This document shows, piece after piece, positions 7,838 to 11,583 of a stretch of 11,583 nt of DNA. Each line of letters begins with the position of its first letter. Position 1 is the stretch's first letter. A program made the translations under genes and the position numbers. Source of the stretch: Spirochaetaceae bacterium (GTDB lineage: Bacteria > Spirochaetota > Spirochaetia > SZUA-6 > Fen-1364); the NCBI GenBank assembly GCA_003141795.1, contig PLNO01000036.1, positions 1 to 11,583 on the forward strand. The letters are read 5' to 3'. The notes below the pieces were generated by a model that searched no databases, was not told the DNA's origin, and was given only the letters and a program-made list of their open reading frames with translations.

Positions 7838-7862
7838 ATTTACGGTCAGAGGGGAAAAATAG

Positions 7863-8948
7863 ATGCCGGAACAGGTTCATATATTTGACGAGCTTGCCAC
7901 GCGGGACGGCTTCAACCGATCCCTGAGGCACTTCAAGTTCATCTCGGGGCTGGTGGGGGACTTCGAGTCCAAGCGGAACATCGCCGACAGCTTGAGCGAA
8001 TGTCTCGCCGATAAAACGATCGAGCCGCGGCAGATCCTGCCGACTCTCTACGCCATCCTCGTCGACAAGTACCACTACATCTGCCAGTCCCACAACATGG
8101 CGGAGAACTTCGAGGATTTCGACGCGCTCACGGAGACCGTCGGGACATGGAAGGCGATCGACCTCGTGGTCGCGTATTTCCACCCCGAGCTCGGCGTCGT
8201 GGTCGTCAACCCGAAGAACCGCGCGCATTGGGAAGGGGTCAGGAGCCTGAAGAGAAACGAGCTCGTGACGGTGTTCGCCGGGGCATTTGCCGGTGCGCAG
8301 AACGAAAAGAACTCGGAAGCGGGTATTTCGCTTCTCATCTCCTTGATGGAGGGGGGGAAGGTGAAGACACCCCCCGCTCTCACGAAGGGTACGTTTGTGT
8401 TCAGGAAACGGGCGCCCGTAGCGGCACCTGCACCTGTCAAGTCTCCCCGGAAGGTTCGGGGCAGGCCTTCGAAGGTAGCCGTGGCCGTGACGCCGACCTC
8501 GGTGGCCGCGTCCACCTACATCCCGCCCGCCTACGTGACGGCTTCCGCATCGGCACCCGCTCCGGCAGCGGCGGCCGCTGCCGCCCAGCCGGCGCCCGCG
8601 GCGCCTTCGGGCGCCACGAAGAGAATGACCCCCATGTATGCGATCCCCGTGACGAACGAGCTGTTCCACAACGGGAACGTGGAGGCGTGGAAGAAGATCA
8701 TCCAGAGCTACACGACGAAGTACCCCGGGCTGGACGTGTTCGTTTTCTACGAGGGCGAGCGCATCCACGACATCAACACGCTGTTCAAATGGGGCAAGGT
8801 GAAGCACGGGAGTGCAATCATGATCGCCGTTGCCGGGGACGATATCCGGGACGTCGCAAAGCTGCAGCGCTACCTCAAGCAGGGCGCCAGCCACATGTAC
8901 GAGGCGTTCCTCAAGGCGCAAGTCGGCGCGGTATTGAACCTGTTCTGA
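7863..8948 (+). CDS. Conserved CfpA-neighbour protein (Tp0747-like position), function unknown
   Basis: ATG at 7863 is preceded by AGAGGGG (7848-7854). The 361-residue product has three parts. Residues 1-180 are a globular alpha/beta region (FISGLVGDFESKRNIADSL, then AIDLVVAYFHPELGVVVVNPKN). Residues 181-263 are an Ala/Pro-rich linker holding one AT-hook-like motif, KVRGRPSK, at 197-204 (bases 8451-8474). Residues 264-361 are a second compact domain (MYAIPVTNELFHNGN, HDINTLFKWGKVKHGSAI, LKQGASHMYEAF). There is no signal peptide, membrane helix or recognised catalytic motif, so it should be cytoplasmic. It lies between cfpA and the ppdK-like gene, where T. pallidum has tp0747 (from memory). 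It ends 20 bp before the next start, so it is cotranscribed with it. The shared GRP motif and the position suggest a partner of the filament. I do not recognise its family and assign no function. Confidence 0.75.
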   Translation: MPEQVHIFDELATRDGFNRSLRHFKFISGLVGDFESKRNIADSLSECLADKTIEPRQILPTLYAILVDKYHYICQSHNMAENFEDFDALTETVGTWKAIDLVVAYFHPELGVVVVNPKNRAHWEGVRSLKRNELVTVFAGAFAGAQNEKNSEAGISLLISLMEGGKVKTPPALTKGTFVFRKRAPVAAPAPVKSPRKVRGRPSKVAVAVTPTSVAASTYIPPAYVTASASAPAPAAAAAAAQPAPAAPSGATKRMTPMYAIPVTNELFHNGNVEAWKKIIQSYTTKYPGLDVFVFYEGERIHDINTLFKWGKVKHGSAIMIAVAGDDIRDVAKLQRYLKQGASHMYEAFLKAQVGAVLNLF

Positions 8949-8968
8949 TCTGTTGAAGGAAGGAATAC

Positions 8969-11583
8969 ATGAAGAAGAATATCCACTTCTTTGACCAGGG
9001 CGAAGCGAACGTCAAACCCCAGGTACTCGAACGGATCGGCATCAGGGGGCGCCTGGCAATGGAGCTTGCACACCTCGATCTGCCGATACTCCCCGGGTTC
9101 ATCATCGACGCTGACGTCGCTGGCCATCTCGGGGACTTCGATATCTGGGGCGCGCTGCGCCCATGGCTCGACCGTCTCGCAAAGATCACGGGAAAGAGCT
9201 TCGGGGACCCCGACAACCCGATGCTGGTGAAGATCGTCGTCAGCCCGAACCTCGTTATCGCCTCCTACCCGACGCTGCACAACTTCGGCCTTACCGACAA
9301 AACCCTCGCTGGCTTCAACCGCTACGTGGGGGAGAACTTCGGGTGGCACGAGATGCAGTTCCTGCTGCACGGCAGCCTCGAGATCGAGATGGCCATCGCG
9401 GAGCTCGAGGGGAAGGAAAAGAACGAGAAGGCCCTCAAGCAGGCCATCAAAGAGCTGGACTCCGAGCTCAGGTCGGAGATGGACGCGAAAAAGCGCCGTG
9501 AAAGTGTCGCCCGTTACAGGGCAATGCTTCCGGAAGGCTTTTCCTCCGATCCGTTCGAACAGCTCGAGGTCGCCCTGAAGCGCATCAGCCACCTCCTGTC
9601 GATCAACGATCAGAACCAGGAGGACACCGCCCTCCTCATCCAGCCAATGGTGTACGGGAACTACGGCAAGGACTCGCTGAACGGCCAGTTCTACACGCGC
9701 AACATCGTCACCGGGGACAGGGAGATCCAGGGCGAATACTTCCAGAACAAGTTCAACGCCATCGGCACGAGCGGCTCGAACATCACCAACATCGCCAAGA
9801 ATTACCATGCGGAGCTCGAGAAGATCGCCCACACGGTGGAAGACCATTTCAAAGAGATCCGATCGATCAGGTTCACCGTCGAAAACAAGCGGCTCTGGCT
9901 GATCGACCAGCGTTCCGTCATGACGAAATCCACCCAGGCGGACATCCGTCTCCTGTTGGACCTCAATGCGCGCAAGATCGTCGACGACAAGTATGTCGTC
10001 ACTCAGATCAAGCCGGGGCAGCTCAACGAGATCCTCCACCCCATCATCGACTTCACCTCCGTGAAGGGGCTTACCTGCCTTACCGGCGGCATCACCGGCG
10101 CGCCGGGGGCTGCAATCGGAAGGATCTATTTCTCGACGGACGGCCTGCTGGAAGCGCACAAGCTCGCCCAGCAGAAGGGGCAGGACACAAAGCTCATCCT
10201 CTGCCTCATCTCCTCGTTCGCTGAGGACGTGAAGGCAATCGAGGTGGCAACGGGCGTGCTTTCCACGGAAGGTGGATACTCGGCCCATGCGTCGGTCGTT
10301 GCCCGCCAATACGGCAAGGTCTCCCTCGTCAAGCCAGACATGAAGATCAAGGGCAACAAGGCCACTATCGGGGACAAGGTCATCAAGGAGGGGGATTACG
10401 TCACTTTGAACGTGCCCTTCTACGGTGCACCCTCCCTGTACTTCGGCAAGGCCGACCTCATCGAGCCGGATCCCGAAGAATCGGGGATGCTCGATTTCCT
10501 GGACCTCGTGGAAAAGTTCATGGGTCATTTCCACGTCAGGGCGAACTCCGACAAGCCGCGTGACGCCGCCCTGGCGCGCAAGTTCGGCGCAAAGGGCATC
10601 GGTCTGGTGCGCACGGAGCACATGTTCTTCGAGGACAAGAGGATCAACGTCTTCCGCGAGATGGTCCTTTCGGACTCCGTGGACGAGCGCAAGAAGGCGC
10701 TGAACAAGCTGCTCCCGATGCAGAAGGCGGATTTCTACAAGCTCCTGAAGATCATGGAAGGGTATCCCGTCATCATCCGTCTGCTCGACGCCCCATTGCA
10801 CGAGTTCCTCCCGCACAACGATCAGGAGCTCGAACGGTTCATGAAGCATCTGAACGTGGGCAAGAAGGGCGCAAAGCGCGTTTCGGAGAAGGACGTGAGG
10901 GCGCGCAGTGAATCTCTGCACGAGTTCAACCCGATGCTCGGTCACCGTGGCTGCCGCATCGCCGTGTCGTACCCCGAAATCTACGAGATGCAGGTACGGG
11001 CGATCTTCGAAGCGGTCTACACGCTCAAGAAGGAAGGGGTGCGCGTCGATCCCGAGATCATGATCCCCATCATCATGAACGAGAACGAGCTGAAGCTCAT
11101 CATCTACGGCAAGAAAATCGAAGGGAAGCACATCAGGGGCCTCATGGACGTTGAACGGGAAGTGCGGGAAAGCTTCAAGGCGAAGCCGGCCCCGTACAAG
11201 ATCGGCACGATGGTAGAGCTCCCCGCGGCCGCGCTGGGGGCGGGAGATCTGGCGCATTACGCCCAGTTCTTCTCCTTCGGGACGAATGACCTGACCCAGA
11301 CGACGATCGGCCTCTCACGTGACGACTTCAACACGTTCATGCCGGACTACACCCAGTTCGACCTCCTGGAGGGCAACCCCTTCCAGAACCTCAATCCTCA
11401 GGTTCGTGAGCTGATCGCCCTTGCGGTCAAGAGGGGCAGGATGACCAGGCCGGATCTCGAGGTGGGGCTGTGCGGCGAGCATGGAGCGGTTCCTGACAAC
11501 ATCCGTTTCTGCATGGAGGCGGGCCTGGACTACGTGTCCTGCTCCCCGTTCCGCGTCCCCGTGGCGCGGCTGGCGGCGGCGCA
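8969..11583 (+). CDS. ppdK: Pyruvate phosphate dikinase-like protein with degenerate ATP-grasp domain (3' end outside window)
   Basis: ATG at 8969 follows AAGGAAGGA (8956-8964). 871 codons are visible, and only about the last 5-15 of a PPDK-sized protein (about 875 residues) are missing. The swivelling phosphohistidine domain is present with GGYSAHASVVAR (His440). So is the PEP/pyruvate TIM barrel: GLVRTEHMFF (R548), RLLDAPLHEFLP (R604), NPMLGHRGCRI, KIGTMVELPAAAL, SFGTNDLTQTT (N773) and GLCGEHG (Cys835, the expected acid/base). PPDK interconverts PEP + AMP + PPi with pyruvate + ATP + Pi. The N-terminal ATP-grasp part is unusual. The canonical GGKGANL is IRGRLAM, VRSGA is IVVSP, and the DMEFTIE...LQTR signature is SIRFTVE...IDQR. 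By comparison with the Clostridium symbiosum enzyme as I recall it, K22, R92, D321, E323 and Q335 are replaced and only R337 is kept. The usual regulatory Thr before His is Ser438. ATP-dependent activity is doubtful. The gene symbol reflects homology, not proven activity. Confidence 0.85.
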   Translation, partial: MKKNIHFFDQGEANVKPQVLERIGIRGRLAMELAHLDLPILPGFIIDADVAGHLGDFDIWGALRPWLDRLAKITGKSFGDPDNPMLVKIVVSPNLVIASYPTLHNFGLTDKTLAGFNRYVGENFGWHEMQFLLHGSLEIEMAIAELEGKEKNEKALKQAIKELDSELRSEMDAKKRRESVARYRAMLPEGFSSDPFEQLEVALKRISHLLSINDQNQEDTALLIQPMVYGNYGKDSLNGQFYTRNIVTGDREIQGEYFQNKFNAIGTSGSNITNIAKNYHAELEKIAHTVEDHFKEIRSIRFTVENKRLWLIDQRSVMTKSTQADIRLLLDLNARKIVDDKYVVTQIKPGQLNEILHPIIDFTSVKGLTCLTGGITGAPGAAIGRIYFSTDGLLEAHKLAQQKGQDTKLILCLISSFAEDVKAIEVATGVLSTEGGYSAHASVVARQYGKVSLVKPDMKIKGNKATIGDKVIKEGDYVTLNVPFYGAPSLYFGKADLIEPDPEESGMLDFLDLVEKFMGHFHVRANSDKPRDAALARKFGAKGIGLVRTEHMFFEDKRINVFREMVLSDSVDERKKALNKLLPMQKADFYKLLKIMEGYPVIIRLLDAPLHEFLPHNDQELERFMKHLNVGKKGAKRVSEKDVRARSESLHEFNPMLGHRGCRIAVSYPEIYEMQVRAIFEAVYTLKKEGVRVDPEIMIPIIMNENELKLIIYGKKIEGKHIRGLMDVEREVRESFKAKPAPYKIGTMVELPAAALGAGDLAHYAQFFSFGTNDLTQTTIGLSRDDFNTFMPDYTQFDLLEGNPFQNLNPQVRELIALAVKRGRMTRPDLEVGLCGEHGAVPDNIRFCMEAGLDYVSCSPFRVPVARLAAA

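Noticed and set aside
8520..8630. Ala/Pro-coding repetitive stretch considered as a DNA repeat element
   Set aside because: It reads as a continuous low-complexity protein linker in frame, without exact DNA repeat units.
8870..11257. Minus-strand open frame of 795 codons opposite the ppdK-like gene
   Set aside because: The plus strand encodes a protein with clear PPDK motifs along the whole stretch. The antisense frame is rich in Val/Asp/Glu/His/Leu, as expected from complementing GC-biased codons, and shows no family motif.

Overview
This window looks like chromosomal DNA of a GC-rich spirochaete (Treponema/Spirochaeta lineage; GC roughly 60% by eye). The evidence is gene content. It carries a CfpA-type cytoplasmic filament protein, a VWA-domain exported protein and a pallilysin-like (Tp0751-like) lipoprotein, followed by a conserved partner gene and a pyruvate phosphate dikinase (PPDK) homologue. 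From memory, Treponema pallidum keeps relatives of these close together as tp0746 (ppdK), tp0747, tp0748 (cfpA), tp0750 (VWA) and tp0751 (pallilysin). No mobile element, CRISPR array, tRNA or rRNA was seen.

Layout. Positions 1-518 (+) hold the end of a gene for a SPOR-domain, peptidoglycan-binding envelope protein. It converges on a four-gene minus-strand operon that runs from 5599 down to 528. In transcription order this operon encodes a signal-peptide VWA membrane protein, a degenerate GlgC/GlgD-like nucleotidyltransferase with a left-handed beta-helix, a DHH/DHHA1 phosphoesterase of the NrnA type, and a pallilysin-like lipoprotein. The genes are 1 nt apart or overlap by GTGA, so they are probably translationally coupled. 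The second gene appears to start at a CTG codon well upstream of its first ATG.

A 139-bp divergent intergenic region (5600-5738) carries a good sigma70-type promoter for the plus-strand operon: cfpA (5739-7790), a CfpA-partner gene (7863-8948) and a ppdK-like gene (8969 to beyond the window end). A strong hairpin with a short T tract lies between cfpA and its partner. It leaves almost no room for another promoter, so it probably sets the filament protein far above the downstream proteins.

How the genes may work together. The plus operon couples a structural filament to a partner protein and a PPDK-like enzyme. Both CfpA and the partner carry AT-hook-like GRP motifs. The PPDK homologue keeps its phosphohistidine and PEP/pyruvate catalytic parts but has lost most ATP-grasp nucleotide-binding residues. 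The minus operon is mainly envelope and surface proteins plus two cytoplasmic enzyme-like proteins. The most interesting hypothesis is that CfpA, its partner and the altered PPDK form a filament-associated module, possibly with DNA contact. This is inference from sequence and gene order.
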